Of a DNA stretch of 64,000 nucleotides, positions 9,889 to 19,346 are shown piece by piece. The stretch spans positions 62,001 to 126,000 of the forward strand of contig JAKADX010000005.1 of NCBI GenBank assembly GCA_021818505.1, in the 5' to 3' direction. Source of the stretch: Pseudomonadota bacterium. Lineage in GTDB: Bacteria; Pseudomonadota; Alphaproteobacteria; Acetobacterales; Acetobacteraceae. A model generated the notes under the pieces. That model had not been told where the DNA came from, did not search any database, and saw nothing but the letters and a program-made list of their open reading frames with translations. A program made the translations under genes and the position numbers. Position 1 is the first letter of the stretch. Every line of letters starts with the position of its first letter.

Positions 9889-10337
9889 TTGCCTGTCGGT
9901 CCCATTACGCTGAATGTCGCGTCGAGCGTGGCGCCGTCTGCGAAGTGCAGCGTCACCGGCACCTTGCCGCCGGGGTGCACGGCCACGGCAGGCGACACGC
10001 ACATCAGATGGTAGCCGCCCGGCGCGAAGCGGACCGCGCCGTGCGGCGGCACGGTAACACTCGCGACCATGACCATCCGCTCCTGACCGCTTTCGCTGAG
10101 GCTCTGGTGGAGCATGAGGCTTTCGCAGTCCGGCGAGCTTGCCCCAACCAGCACGCGCGCCTCACTGCCGTCATTGCGCAGCACGAAATACCCGGCCGCA
10201 GGACGCGAAGGCATCAACATGCGCAGCCAGCCGGCGTCGATGTGCAGGTCGGCGGCGGGCAGCGGTTCTCCCCCGATCAACAGCAGCGCGCCGACGGTGG
10301 CGATCAGCCGGCTAACGGCCGGTCCACGCGCTGGCAT
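9885..10337 (-). CDS. Periplasmic copper chaperone PCu(A)C
   Basis: The 150-residue product has a signal peptide (about residues 8-29, ending PLPAA) and the exact PCuAC copper motif H-x10-M-x21-H-x-M: His77, Met88, His110 and Met112. The family hands Cu(I) to the CuA centre of cytochrome oxidase, often with SCO. Its start overlaps the end of the CtaG-like gene by 26 bp and its stop overlaps the SCO start by 4 bp, so the three are translated as a unit. Confidence 0.93.
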   Translation of the reverse strand: MPARGPAVSRLIATVGALLLIGGEPLPAADLHIDAGWLRMLMPSRPAAGYFVLRNDGSEARVLVGASSPDCESLMLHQSLSESGQERMVMVASVTVPPHGAVRFAPGGYHLMCVSPAVAVHPGGKVPVTLHFADGATLDATFSVMGPTGK

Positions 10338-11379
10338 GGACTGTAGCTTTCGCGGCGGCGGGATCTTCGGGCGGCCGGGCTGCGTCGCGCCTGTCCTCGT
10401 CCAGCCGCATGTTGTTGATGATCAGCAGGAAGGCGATCGAACTCATCATCGCGCCGGGAATCCAGATGACGGTCCCGCCGACGTGCTGGTCGAGCAGCGC
10501 ACCGATCGACGGATACAGCCGGCCGCAAAGGTCGTAGAAAGGATATAGCGACCGGCCGCTGAACGTGATGGCGGAGCCGATCGCGATCTGCGGGAACATG
10601 ACCAGCACGGTGACGATCATCCGCACCCCGAACGACGTGCGCGCCGCCGGCGCCGGGCGCGGATCGAGAACCAGGCACCAGAACAGCAGCCCGTCCAGCA
10701 CCATGCTCCAGTTCATCACGTCGTACAGGCGCGGGTCGATCATGGCCCGGAAATGCACCGGCGGGAACAGCCACAATGCGATCAGCCCGGCGAACAGCAC
10801 CGCCGCCAGCGCGGGCTGCTGCACGACATGCACCACGCGACGCAGCCGACGCGCATCGAACGCGCGGCGCAGCGGCGCCGGCATCCCGCGCAACAGCGCC
10901 GCCCCCGGCCAGGCCAGCGCGATCAGGAACGGACCGAGGTGATGCATCACCAGATGCTGCACCCGGTTCAGGAAGAACATGTGCTGCGCCATGTACTCGA
11001 AATGCGTGAGCAGCACCGCGTAGATCAGTGCCACGCCGAGCACGAATGCTGCCTGCCGCGCGAGGCCCGGCCGCTCACTCGCCGGCAGCAGCGCCACGCC
11101 GCGCGCGTACCACCACGCGCCCAACGCGCATGACAGGAACTGCGTCCATGAGAAATCCCAGGGCGCCCATTGCGGCGCGAGCGTTGGATGCGCGCCGCTC
11201 AGCCAGGCCAGCGCGCCGCCCACGGCAACAATCGCCGCGATGCCCGCGAACTCCGCCGGCTCCAATTCGATCCGAGAAAGCCCGGCAAGGAACGATGCCG
11301 GGCGCATCGCCGTCAGCGACGTTGCCACGAGAACAATCCCTTCGCGCGCTCCATGCGCCGCGTGGGTTAGTCCCGTCAA
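10312..11379 (-). CDS. Cytochrome c oxidase assembly membrane protein, Caa3-type CtaG
   Basis: The protein (355 residues from TTG 11379, or 331 from ATG 11307) has about eight to nine membrane helices. The family block HFEYMAQHMFFLNRVQHLVMHH, given here as HFEYMAQHMFF (near residue 127) plus VQHLVMHHLGPFL, is rich in His and Met that could bind copper. PGAMMSSIAFLL near the C-terminus is also typical. This is the caa3_CtaG family of Bacillus-type assembly factors, not the Cox11 family that shares the name. Neither start has a convincing Shine-Dalgarno, so the N-terminus is uncertain. It leads the operon with PCuAC and SCO. Confidence 0.85.
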   Translation of the reverse strand: MTGLTHAAHGAREGIVLVATSLTAMRPASFLAGLSRIELEPAEFAGIAAIVAVGGALAWLSGAHPTLAPQWAPWDFSWTQFLSCALGAWWYARGVALLPASERPGLARQAAFVLGVALIYAVLLTHFEYMAQHMFFLNRVQHLVMHHLGPFLIALAWPGAALLRGMPAPLRRAFDARRLRRVVHVVQQPALAAVLFAGLIALWLFPPVHFRAMIDPRLYDVMNWSMVLDGLLFWCLVLDPRPAPAARTSFGVRMIVTVLVMFPQIAIGSAITFSGRSLYPFYDLCGRLYPSIGALLDQHVGGTVIWIPGAMMSSIAFLLIINNMRLDEDRRDAARPPEDPAAAKATVHASAWTGR

Positions 11380-11440
11380 GCCGACAAGGCTTAGATGTCC
11401 GCATCGTCATATTTGCAGGAGACGAGTGCGGCGCCGACGA

Positions 11441-12634
11441 TCATTTCACTTTGACCGCCGGCTCCACGGACAGCCCGAGCGGCAGCGGCAGGTTCGGATC
11501 GATGCCGCTGTCGATGACGATCTTGACCGGCACGCGCTGCACGATTTTGACGAAGTTGCCGGTCGCGTTCTCGGCCGGGAAGGCGCTGAACTTGCTGCCG
11601 CTGCCGAGTTGCACGCTGTCCACGTGGCCGCGCAGGTGCAGGCCGGGATAGGCATCAACCGTGATGCTCACCTCGTCGCCCGGCCGCATCCGATCGAGCT
11701 GCGTTTCCTTGAAATTCGCCGTGACCCAGACCTGCGGCGTCACCAGCGACATGATCGCTGCGCCGGCGGTGACGTAGTTGCCCTTGTCCACGTTGCGCCG
11801 CGTCACCCAGCCGCGCTGCGGCGCCGTCACCGTGGTCCAGCTCAGGTTCAGTTCGGCCTGTTCCAGCCGCGCCTTCGCCTGCGCGACCGTGCCTTCGAGC
11901 TGCCGCGCCTGTGCCTCGGCCTGCGCGATGTTCTCCGGCACCGGCTCGGCCTCCAGCACCGCTGCCTGCGCCTGCTCCACGCCGGCCACCGCCTGCTGAT
12001 ACGCCGACTCCGCCTCATCCCGCGCCTGCTGCGTGGTGGCGCGCGCCGGGAGGGATCGTTGCCGCTTATAGTCGGTCTGGGCACGGAACAGCACCGCCTT
12101 GGCCGCGTCGAGCTGTGCCTGCGCCGCCTGCAGCCGAGCCGGATAGACCTTGCGTGCCAACGCCAGCGCCGCCTCCGCGCCGGCGAGCTGCCCCTGCGCG
12201 GTCGCCAGTTCGCCGCGTGCCTGATCGACCGCGGCGGCAAACGGGCGGGGGTCGATCCTGATGATCGTCTGCCCAGGCTGCACGAGCTGGTTGTCGTTGA
12301 CGGCCAGTTCGATCACCTGTCCGCTCACCTGCGAGGCCAGTGTCACCGCGTTGCCGTCGGTATAGGCGTCGTCGGTGAAAACCAGGTCGCGGGTGACCCA
12401 CCAGTACCAGGCGGCGCCGCCGGCGATCAGCGCGATCAGGACGAGGACGACCAGCCAGACCAGCACACGCCGTCCGCGCGGCGGCCGGGGCGGCTCCTGC
12501 GCCGGCCGCCGCACTTCGGCGGGGGGACGGGTCTCGGAGGGTGGCCTGTCGCGCGTCGGCGCATCGCCGCGGGGCGGAGCTGCCTGGACTTCGGCGGACC
12601 CGTCGGCGGGTCCGTGCTGATCGTCATAGGGCAT
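11441..12634 (-). CDS. HlyD/EmrA-family membrane fusion (adaptor) protein
   Basis: From ATG 12634 (GAGAGG upstream) the product has 397 residues. A proline-rich cytoplasmic N-terminus (about residues 1-55) is followed by one membrane helix (VLVWLVVLVLIALIAGGAAW). After it come the biotinyl-lipoyl half (ASQVSGQVIELAVNDNQLVQPG), a long alpha-helical hairpin with Ala/Gln-rich coiled coil, the second lipoyl half (VTAPQRGWVTRRNVDKGNYV) and a beta-barrel region. Such periplasmic adaptors bridge an inner-membrane pump and an outer-membrane channel. No MFS EmrB partner or TolC gene is beside it; the gene upstream is an ABC exporter 47 bp away on the same strand, which may or may not be its partner. 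Confidence 0.87.
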   Translation of the reverse strand: MPYDDQHGPADGSAEVQAAPPRGDAPTRDRPPSETRPPAEVRRPAQEPPRPPRGRRVLVWLVVLVLIALIAGGAAWYWWVTRDLVFTDDAYTDGNAVTLASQVSGQVIELAVNDNQLVQPGQTIIRIDPRPFAAAVDQARGELATAQGQLAGAEAALALARKVYPARLQAAQAQLDAAKAVLFRAQTDYKRQRSLPARATTQQARDEAESAYQQAVAGVEQAQAAVLEAEPVPENIAQAEAQARQLEGTVAQAKARLEQAELNLSWTTVTAPQRGWVTRRNVDKGNYVTAGAAIMSLVTPQVWVTANFKETQLDRMRPGDEVSITVDAYPGLHLRGHVDSVQLGSGSKFSAFPAENATGNFVKIVQRVPVKIVIDSGIDPNLPLPLGLSVEPAVKVK

Positions 12635-12681
12635 TCGGACCTCTCGCGGGATCTGCCGCGTCACCCGGACCGTAAGCCTAA

Positions 12682-14430
12682 CTAGGCGAGCGACTGCGTC
12701 CTGACCAGTCTGGCATACAGCCCACTGCCCGCGACGAGTTCGCCGTGGCTACCCTGCTCCACCGCGCGGCCGTCCGCCAGAGCCACCACCAGATCGGCAT
12801 CGCGCACCGTGGACAGCCGGTGTGCCACCACGATGGTGGTCCGCCCGCGCCGCAGCCGCGCCAGCGCCTCCTGCACCGCTGCCTCGCTGTCGGCGTCCAA
12901 CGAGCTGGTGGCCTCGTCGAGCAGCAGGATGCGCGGGTCGCGCAGCAGCGCCCGCGCCAGCACCACCCGCTGCCGCTGCCCGCCGGAGAGGTGCTGCCCG
13001 CCGTGCCCGACGCGGGTGGCGAAGCCGTCCGGCAGGGCCGCGATGAAGTCGGCCGCCGCCGCGGCCCGCGCCGCCGCCACGATCTCGGCCTCCCTGGCAC
13101 CCGGCCGACCGAGGGCGATGTTGGCGGCGATGCTGTCGTCGAACAGCCAGGCATCCTGCCCGACATAGGCGATCGCCTCGCGCAGGCTCGCCAGCATCAC
13201 GTCGCGCACGTCGGCGCCATCGACCAGCACCGCTCCGCCGGTCGCGTCATGCAGACGGGGAATCAGTGCCAGCGCCGTCGATTTGCCGGCCCCGGACGGT
13301 CCGACGAGGGCCAGCGTCATCCCCGGCTCGGCGACGAAGGACAGTCCATCCAGCGCAACCCGGCCATCGGGGTAGCGGAATTGCACATCGTCGAACACCA
13401 CCCGCCCGCGCCCGACGGGCAGCGTCTGCGCGCCCGGCCGGTCGAGGATGCGCGGCCGCTCGTCGATCACGGCGAAGATGCGCAGCAGACCGGCCAGCCC
13501 CTCCTGCACCGCGGCATTCAGGCTGCCCAGGGCCCGCAACGGCTGCGCCGCCAGCAGCAGGGCGGTGACGAAGCCGGTGAAGTTGCCGAGTGTGCTCGCC
13601 CCCCGCGCTGCGCGCCAGCCGGCGAACCCCAGCACGGCGGCCACCGCCAGCCCTCCCAGCACCTCCAGCAGCGGATCGATGCGGCTGCGGCTGCGCACGA
13701 TGCGCATCAGGTCGCGATACAGATTGGCAAAGGCGGCGTCCGCCCGTCCGGTCTCGACCGCCTCCAGCCGGTAGGCGCGGACCGTTCGCGCCTGCATGAA
13801 GCTCTCGGTCAGGATGGTGGCGGTCTCTCCCATCCGTGTCTGCATATCGCCCGAGGCGCGGCGCAGCCGGCGGCCGATGCGCTGGATCGGCAGCGCCGCC
13901 AGTGGATAAAGGGCGGCCGCGACGACGAACAGGACCCAGTCGAGATACAGCATCGAGCCGACCAGGCCGACGATCTTCACCGCGTCGCCGGCACCGTTGA
14001 CGGCACGGATCAGCGCCTCCCGCACGGTCGCGGTATCGGTCGTGAAGCGGGCGGCGAGCGCGGCCGGCGCCTCGCGCTCGACGCGTGCGAGGTCGGCCTG
14101 CACCAGATGGCGGAACATCTGCCCCTGGAGCGCCTGCACCACTTGCAGCACGGTGCGCTGCACCTGGACGCTCTGGGCATACTGGGACAGCGCCTTGACC
14201 GACGTGACGATGATCACCAGCACCGGCACCTGATAGAGGATGCGCTCGTCATGACGCTGGAACATCTCGATGGCGCGGTCGATGATGACCGGGTAGAGCG
14301 CCTGGGTGCCGGCAGTCAGAGCGGTGAACAGCAGGAGCAGCAGCAGCCGGCCACGATGCCGCCGGATATGCTCACGCCAGAGGCGGAACAGGAGCGGGCG
14401 CGTGGCGGCCGGGGACAGATCGACAGGCAT
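12682..14430 (-). CDS. MsbA-like ABC exporter (fused permease-ATPase)
   Basis: This 582-residue half-transporter has six membrane helices (about residues 25-320) and a nucleotide-binding domain. Walker A GPSGAGKST is at 377-385, the signature LSGGQRQR at 481, Walker B ILLLDEATSSLD at 501, and the H-loop in AHRLS. It would export a lipid or hydrophobic substrate as a homodimer. The divergent GT9 gene beside it suggests a role in lipopolysaccharide (lipid A-core) flipping, as for MsbA, but this is inference; the HlyD adaptor on its other side suggests drug or polymer export instead. Confidence 0.87.
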   Translation of the reverse strand: MPVDLSPAATRPLLFRLWREHIRRHRGRLLLLLLFTALTAGTQALYPVIIDRAIEMFQRHDERILYQVPVLVIIVTSVKALSQYAQSVQVQRTVLQVVQALQGQMFRHLVQADLARVEREAPAALAARFTTDTATVREALIRAVNGAGDAVKIVGLVGSMLYLDWVLFVVAAALYPLAALPIQRIGRRLRRASGDMQTRMGETATILTESFMQARTVRAYRLEAVETGRADAAFANLYRDLMRIVRSRSRIDPLLEVLGGLAVAAVLGFAGWRAARGASTLGNFTGFVTALLLAAQPLRALGSLNAAVQEGLAGLLRIFAVIDERPRILDRPGAQTLPVGRGRVVFDDVQFRYPDGRVALDGLSFVAEPGMTLALVGPSGAGKSTALALIPRLHDATGGAVLVDGADVRDVMLASLREAIAYVGQDAWLFDDSIAANIALGRPGAREAEIVAAARAAAAADFIAALPDGFATRVGHGGQHLSGGQRQRVVLARALLRDPRILLLDEATSSLDADSEAAVQEALARLRRGRTTIVVAHRLSTVRDADLVVALADGRAVEQGSHGELVAGSGLYARLVRTQSLA

Positions 14431-15424
14431 CGCCGCCGGCTCTAGCAGCCAGGACGGCCGGCCGTCACGGGGGCGGGTCGGGGTTTACGTCGATCTCGAC
14501 CTGGTGGGCGACGCGCTGATCAAGCTGCCGTTCGTCCGGGCGCTGCGCCATGCCTTCCCGACCGCCGAACTGCTCTGGATCGCCGGGCGCGGGCGCAGCG
14601 CCTATGCCGGCGCGCTGGCCCCGCTGATGCCCGGCCTGCTCGACCGTGTGATCGAGCAGTGCGGCGTCGGCGGCGGGCTGCGCGCGGCACTGGGGTCGCC
14701 GCGGCTCGATGTGCTGATCGACACGCAGAGCCATGTCGGAACCACACTCGCGTTGCGGGCGCTTTGGTCGCGCCGCTTCGTCTCGGCGGCGGCGGACTAC
14801 TGGCTCTCCGGAGTGTGGCCGCCGCGCGGGTACCGCAAGCCGCGCCGCCTGATCCGCCGGCTGCTCGACCTCGCCGAATTCGCCACCGGCCGTCCGGCGG
14901 TGACGGAGGGCACGTTGGCGCTGCCGGCCGCGGCGACGACGCGCGCGGCGGCGCTGCTGCCTGCCGGCCCCTGCTACGTCGCCCAGGTCGTCGGTGCCGG
15001 CGGACGGCACAAGGCCTGGCCCGCGGCGCGCCATGTCGAGCTGGCCGAGGCGCTCGCGGCCGCCGGCCGCGTGCCGGTCCTGATCCTCGGCCCGGCGGAG
15101 CACGACCTGGTCGCCCCCCTTGCTGCCCGGCTGCCGGCGGCGCGGTTTCCATTGCAGGAGGCGGGTGGCGCGGCCGACGTGGCGCTGACCATCGCGCTCG
15201 GCGCCCGCTGCGCCGCCGCGGTGGCGGCGGATTGCGGCGGCGGGCACATGATGGCGGCATCCGGTGTGCCGCTGGTCTCACTGTTCGGGCCGACCGACCC
15301 GGAGAAATTCGCGCCGTGGACGCCGCGGCTGACCATCATGCGGGCGCAGCAATTTGGCGCGGCGGATATGGCCGCGATCCCGGCCCCGCCCGTTATGGCG
15401 GCGCTCGCGGATAGAATCGCCTGA
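14402..15424 (+). CDS. Glycosyltransferase family 9 (heptosyltransferase-like)
   Basis: The frame encodes about 340 residues of a GT-B fold enzyme: an N-terminal DLVGDALIKLPFVRALR (compare GDxxxxtPvlraLr of WaaC/WaaF), a linker, and a C-terminal donor site with VVGAGGRHKAWPAARHVELA and DCGGGHMMAASGVPLVSLFG followed by TDPEKFAPW. These enzymes add heptose or related sugars to the LPS core. The start is uncertain: the GTG at 14402 has a GGAG upstream and overlaps the 5' end of the divergent ABC gene by 29 bp; no ATG lies close to the conserved part. Confidence 0.8.
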   Translation: MAAGDRSTGIAAGSSSQDGRPSRGRVGVYVDLDLVGDALIKLPFVRALRHAFPTAELLWIAGRGRSAYAGALAPLMPGLLDRVIEQCGVGGGLRAALGSPRLDVLIDTQSHVGTTLALRALWSRRFVSAAADYWLSGVWPPRGYRKPRRLIRRLLDLAEFATGRPAVTEGTLALPAAATTRAAALLPAGPCYVAQVVGAGGRHKAWPAARHVELAEALAAAGRVPVLILGPAEHDLVAPLAARLPAARFPLQEAGGAADVALTIALGARCAAAVAADCGGGHMMAASGVPLVSLFGPTDPEKFAPWTPRLTIMRAQQFGAADMAAIPAPPVMAALADRIA

Positions 15425-15543
15425 CGCCGCGCGGTCAGCGGCGAGGGGTCGCCACTCCAGGATCGCCAGCCGGATTCCAGTTGCCGGCTCGCGCAAAGGC
15501 GATATGATTTGCCTTGCACGGCGGCAACAAAGTGGAGGTTCTG

Positions 15544-15897
15544 GTGGCACAGACGTTCACGGTCAATACAATGTGGAAAAAAGGGAGCAGGCCAATCCAA
15601 GTCACCAATAGCAGCTCAAAGTTTCACGTCGATAATAAAGATCAGACATTCGTGGTCAGCGCGCTTCTCGGAAAAGATTTCCATAAATCATCGAAGGCCA
15701 AAAATCCGCCGACTGGGGCGGACAGCTACATCCACTGCTCGGCAACCAACACTCTCTACGCGCTCAAGGCGAGCGCGGTCACCAGTAACCAGGACAGCGT
15801 CGCCGATGCCGTGAAAGGCACGGATCCCGAGCCGGTCCAGATCACCTTCAACGTGCTCGGCATCGGCAGCGTGAATAAAAACGTCCACAAGTTTTAG
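15544..15897 (+). CDS. Uncharacterised small protein, low-GC
   Basis: A GTG with a perfect GGAGG five bases upstream opens a 117-residue frame (MAQTFTVNTMWKKGSRPIQV and onward). It is rich in Ser, Thr, Asn and Lys, has no signal peptide or membrane helix, and alternates polar and hydrophobic residues as in beta-sheet proteins. I recognise no domain. The base composition is clearly lower in GC than the flanking genes, which supports a real but recently acquired gene. It stands between the GT9 gene and the ABC substrate-binding protein with 119 and 99 bp gaps. Confidence 0.6.
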   Translation: MAQTFTVNTMWKKGSRPIQVTNSSSKFHVDNKDQTFVVSALLGKDFHKSSKAKNPPTGADSYIHCSATNTLYALKASAVTSNQDSVADAVKGTDPEPVQITFNVLGIGSVNKNVHKF

Positions 15898-15996
15898 GGA
15901 CGGGGTGCCGTCGGCATCCCGAGCGGCAGCCGCCTGGGTGCTGGCCTTCAGCGATGCGGCGATCGTATTGTCCGGCAGCGCAAGAAGGTCACGAGA

Positions 15997-17220
15997 ATGA
16001 ATTCCACGCTGCCCGCCCTCCCGCGCCGTGCCGTGCTGGCCGGCGGCATCGCTGTGTCGCTCGCCGGCCGGCGCGCCCGTGCCGCCGAGCCGTTCCGGAT
16101 CGGCGTGCTGGCCGACATGTCCGGCACGTACGCCGATGTCAGCGGCCCCGGCTCGGTGGTGGCGGCCCGCCTGGCGGTCGAGGATTTCGGCGGTTCCGTG
16201 CTCGGGCGGCCGATCGAGGTCCTGTCGGCCGATCACCAGAACAAAAGTGATGTGGGCGTGGCCATCGCGCGCGAGTGGTTGGGGCCGCAGAATGTCGGGC
16301 TGATCGTCGATATCGGCAATTCGTCGGTGGCGCTCGCGCTGCAAGGGTTGGTGCGCGACGCCGACCGGGTCGCCATTCCGGTGTCCGCCGTCTCCTCCGA
16401 CCTGACCGGCAAGGCGTGCTCGCCCAACTCGATCCACTGGGCGCAGGACAACTGGTCGAACAGCGTCGCACTGGTGCGTGCCCTGCGCAAGGCGGGCAAG
16501 AAGACGTTCTTCTTCGTCACGGTCGATTACTCGTTCGGCCTTTCGCTCGAGTCCGACGCGGCAGCCGAAGTACGCAAGAGCGGCGGCAAGGTGCTCGGCG
16601 CGGTCCGCCATCCGCTCAACACCACCGATTTCTCCTCCTACCTGCTCCAGGCGCAGGCTTCCGGGGCGGACGTGGTGGTGTTCGCCTCGGCGGGCACCGA
16701 CACCGTCACCGCGATCGAGCAGGCGCACGAGTTCGGGCTGACACCGCGGCAGGTGCTGACCGCGCCCTCTTTCTACCTCGCGACCGCCTACGCGATCGGG
16801 CTGGCCAAGGCGCAGGGGCTGCAGGTGATGCAGTCCTGGTACTGGGACAGCAACGACATCACCCGCGCCTGGGCGAAGCGGTTCTTCGCCCGTCGCCAGC
16901 GGATGCCCAACGACTCGCACGCCGCCGACTATTCGGCGGTCGCACATTATCTGCAGGCGGTGGCAAAGGTCGGCAGCAATGAGGGGCGGGCGGTGATCGC
17001 GGCAATGCGGGCGGCACCGATCCACGACATGTTCACGCAGGACGGACGCATCCGCGAGGACAACAAAATGGTGTTCACCCGCGACCTGATGCGGGTGAAG
17101 GCGCCGGCGGAGTCGCACGGTCCCTGGGACCTGCTGGCGCTGGTCGGCACGATCCCGCCGGATCAGGCGTTCCGGCCGCTCGATGAAGGGGATTGTCCGC
17201 TGGTCAAGCGCGGCGGCTGA
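15997..17220 (+). CDS. ABC transporter substrate-binding protein, Leu/Ile/Val (PBP type 1) family
   Basis: The 407-residue protein begins with a leader having [21 protein letters not shown] (cut after about residue 29), then [20 protein letters not shown], the usual first strand and ligand-site loop of LivK-like periplasmic receptors. Central and C-terminal lobes follow ([20 protein letters not shown], and later [19 protein letters not shown]). Proteins of this subgroup often bind aromatic or carboxylic compounds rather than leucine, and the ligand is not predictable. No permease or ATPase genes adjoin it, so it is an orphan receptor here. Confidence 0.88.
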   Translation: MNSTLPALPRRAVLAGGIAVSLAGRRARAAEPFRIGVLADMSGTYADVSGPGSVVAARLAVEDFGGSVLGRPIEVLSADHQNKSDVGVAIAREWLGPQNVGLIVDIGNSSVALALQGLVRDADRVAIPVSAVSSDLTGKACSPNSIHWAQDNWSNSVALVRALRKAGKKTFFFVTVDYSFGLSLESDAAAEVRKSGGKVLGAVRHPLNTTDFSSYLLQAQASGADVVVFASAGTDTVTAIEQAHEFGLTPRQVLTAPSFYLATAYAIGLAKAQGLQVMQSWYWDSNDITRAWAKRFFARRQRMPNDSHAADYSAVAHYLQAVAKVGSNEGRAVIAAMRAAPIHDMFTQDGRIREDNKMVFTRDLMRVKAPAESHGPWDLLALVGTIPPDQAFRPLDEGDCPLVKRGG

Positions 17221-17226
17221 CCGCGA

Positions 17227-17676
17227 TCAGCTGCGCCGGCGATGCGAGCGCGGGACGCTCTTGCGGGAGTTGAGCGTCATCGCGCCGCCGGCAAACACCA
17301 GGCCGAACCCCGTCGGCATCAGCCAGCACGGCCGCAGCAACAGCGGCATCATCAGGTGGGCCCATGCCCACCCGGCGCCGTGGGCGACCACCATCTCGTG
17401 CATACCGTACAGCAGCCGGGCGTCGAACATCGCGATCAATTGCGCAAGCGTCAGCATCGGCGGCAGCAGGGCGGCGAGCGCGAACGCCGCCACCAGGCTC
17501 GCCGCCGCCAGCACCGCGAGGATGCGCGCGCCGATCACGGACGAGGCCCGCAATCCGGCCCGGTTCCGGCGAAGGAACAGCGCGGCGCGGGCCGACGGCA
17601 GGCTGTCGATTTCACGCGAACAGGCGCTCCTTGGTCTTGTCGGCGTACATCGCGGCGACAAACTCCCCGTAGCCAT
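17227..17676 (-). CDS. Small membrane protein of unknown function downstream of msrP
   Basis: The conserved-looking part, about residues 45-135 of the longest frame, has three hydrophobic stretches ([32 protein letters not shown] and [17 protein letters not shown]) and a short basic tail. The only in-frame ATG, at 17676, overlaps the 3' end of msrP by 65 bp. TTG 17553 or GTG 17538 are plausible later starts, so the N-terminus is uncertain. It occupies the place where the haem-binding partner MsrQ usually lies but has too few helices and lacks that protein's His pattern. The function is unknown. Confidence 0.55.
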   Translation of the reverse strand: MATGSLSPRCTPTRPRSACSREIDSLPSARAALFLRRNRAGLRASSVIGARILAVLAAASLVAAFALAALLPPMLTLAQLIAMFDARLLYGMHEMVVAHGAGWAWAHLMMPLLLRPCWLMPTGFGLVFAGGAMTLNSRKSVPRSHRRRS

Positions 17677-18595
17677 TCCAGATCTGCGTCGGCACCATGC
17701 GATTGGTGCCGATCAGCCGCTCCTCGGCCTGACTCCAGCGCGGATGCGGCACCGCCGGATTGACGTTGGCCCAGAATCCGTACTCGGTCGATTGCAGGCT
17801 CTCCCAGAACGTCGCCGGCCGCTGGTCGGTGAACTCGACGCGTACGATCGATTTCGCGGACTTGAAGCCGTATTTCCACGGCACGGTCACACGGATCGGC
17901 GCGCCGTCCTGCGGCGGCATTGTTTTGCCATACATGCCCACGGACAGGAATGCCAGTTCGTTCATCGCTTCCTGCAGGGTCAGCCCCTCGGTATAGGGCC
18001 ACGGATACCATGGCTGGTGCAGCCCCGGCATCGTCTTCGGGTCGGCCTGGGTCGTGAACTTCAGATAGGTTGCACTGCCGAGCGGCTCGGCCAGCTTCAC
18101 CAAATCGGCAAGCGGGAAGCCGATCCAGGGCACCGTCATTGCCCACGCCTCCACGCAGCGGTGACGATAGACGCGTTCCTCCAGGCTGACCTGCCTGAGC
18201 AGGTCTTCGAGGCCTATGGTCCGCTTCACCTTGACCATGCCGGTGAGTTCGATCGTCCAGGGCGCGACCTTGAGCGCCTGCGCCGCATCGGCGATCGACT
18301 TGCTTTCCCCGAATTCGTAAAAATTGTTGTAGCTTTCGACCGCCTCGGCCGGCGTCAGATCGCGGCCGGCGGCATAGCGCGCATTGCGCGGCGCGCTGAG
18401 CGGTTTCAGTTGCGCCGGCGGTGCGGCCGGGGTGCTGTCGAACAGGCTCCAGGCGCGTGCCGGCCCGGCCGCAAGCGCGCCGGCGAGGCCGCCTGCCGCC
18501 GTGCCCCGGAGCACCGCGCGCCGCCGCAGAACCGCCGTTTCCGGCGTCACCGCGCTCTCGGGGATTTCCCAGCCTCTGCGCCGACGGATGAACAT
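17612..18595 (-). CDS. msrP: Protein-methionine-sulfoxide reductase catalytic subunit
   Basis: The 327-residue molybdoenzyme carries a Tat signal ([13 protein letters not shown], residues 24-36) and the sulfite-oxidase fold. [11 protein letters not shown] places the molybdenum-ligating Cys at 147. [13 protein letters not shown] and the C-terminal [11 protein letters not shown] are MsrP (YedY) hallmarks. The enzyme repairs oxidised methionines in periplasmic proteins using molybdopterin. Molybdenum cofactor genes moaC and moeA lie 2.6 kb away. The usual electron donor subunit MsrQ is not adjacent. It diverges from trpG. Confidence 0.95.
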   Translation of the reverse strand: MFIRRRRGWEIPESAVTPETAVLRRRAVLRGTAAGGLAGALAAGPARAWSLFDSTPAAPPAQLKPLSAPRNARYAAGRDLTPAEAVESYNNFYEFGESKSIADAAQALKVAPWTIELTGMVKVKRTIGLEDLLRQVSLEERVYRHRCVEAWAMTVPWIGFPLADLVKLAEPLGSATYLKFTTQADPKTMPGLHQPWYPWPYTEGLTLQEAMNELAFLSVGMYGKTMPPQDGAPIRVTVPWKYGFKSAKSIVRVEFTDQRPATFWESLQSTEYGFWANVNPAVPHPRWSQAEERLIGTNRMVPTQIWNGYGEFVAAMYADKTKERLFA

Positions 18596-18724
18596 CGCCC
18601 GAACTCCTCCTGTGGTGTGGGCTTACGTCCCGGCAGGCCGGCCGGATGTTACTCTGCGCCCGACGGGGGGCGGCAGCAATGCGGCGGATTTGACCCGGCC
18701 CCTTCGCCCGCGCAGGATAGTGGG

Positions 18725-19333
18725 ATGATCCTGCTCATCGACAACTATGACAGCTTCACCTTCAACCTGGTCCACTTCCTCGGCGACCTCGGCGCGCGCT
18801 GCGCGGTGCATCGCAACGACCGGCTGGACGTGGCCGGGGCGCTGGCGTTGCAGCCGGAGGCGATCGTGCTCTCGCCCGGCCCTTGCACGCCCGCCGAGGC
18901 CGGCATCTGCCTCGATCTGATCGCCGCCGCTGCTGCGCGGCACCTGCCGCTGCTGGGCGTCTGCCTCGGTCACCAAGCGATCGGCCAGGCATTCGGCGGC
19001 GAGGTGGTGCGTGCGCCCGTCCCCATGCACGGCAAGGTCAGCGCCATTCATCACGACGGCGGCGACCTGTTCGCCGGGCTGCCCGACCCGTTCAACGCGA
19101 CGCGCTACCACAGCCTGATCGTCCGGCGCGACACGCTGCCGGCCGAGCTGGACGTGACCGCCGAGACTGACGACGGCGTCATCATGGGCCTCGCCCATCG
19201 CACCCTGCCGATCCGCGGCGTGCAGTTCCATCCCGAGAGCATCGCCAGCGAGCACGGCCACGACCTGCTGCGCAACTTCCTCGATCTCGCGCGCGGTGCC
19301 GGCGCTGCGTCCGCCCCGCCGCGAGCCGCCTGA
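18725..19333 (+). CDS. trpG: Anthranilate synthase component II (glutamine amidotransferase)
   Basis: From the ATG at 18725 (AGGATAGTGGG before it) the product has 202 residues and begins [20 protein letters not shown], the standard TrpG/PabA opening. The class I amidotransferase triad is present: nucleophile in LLGVCLGHQ, and His and Glu in VQFHPESI. It supplies ammonia to TrpE, which is not in the window, and may also serve PabB. The gene starts a tight operon with trpD, trpC, moaC and moeA. A longer open frame upstream is antisense to msrP and not coding. Confidence 0.96.
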   Translation: MILLIDNYDSFTFNLVHFLGDLGARCAVHRNDRLDVAGALALQPEAIVLSPGPCTPAEAGICLDLIAAAAARHLPLLGVCLGHQAIGQAFGGEVVRAPVPMHGKVSAIHHDGGDLFAGLPDPFNATRYHSLIVRRDTLPAELDVTAETDDGVIMGLAHRTLPIRGVQFHPESIASEHGHDLLRNFLDLARGAGAASAPPRAA

Positions 19334-19346
19334 CGGAACAGCCGGC

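Noticed and set aside
17183-18724. Long N-terminal extension of the trpG frame
   Set aside because: It is antisense to msrP; TrpG begins at ATG 18725 with its standard N-terminus.
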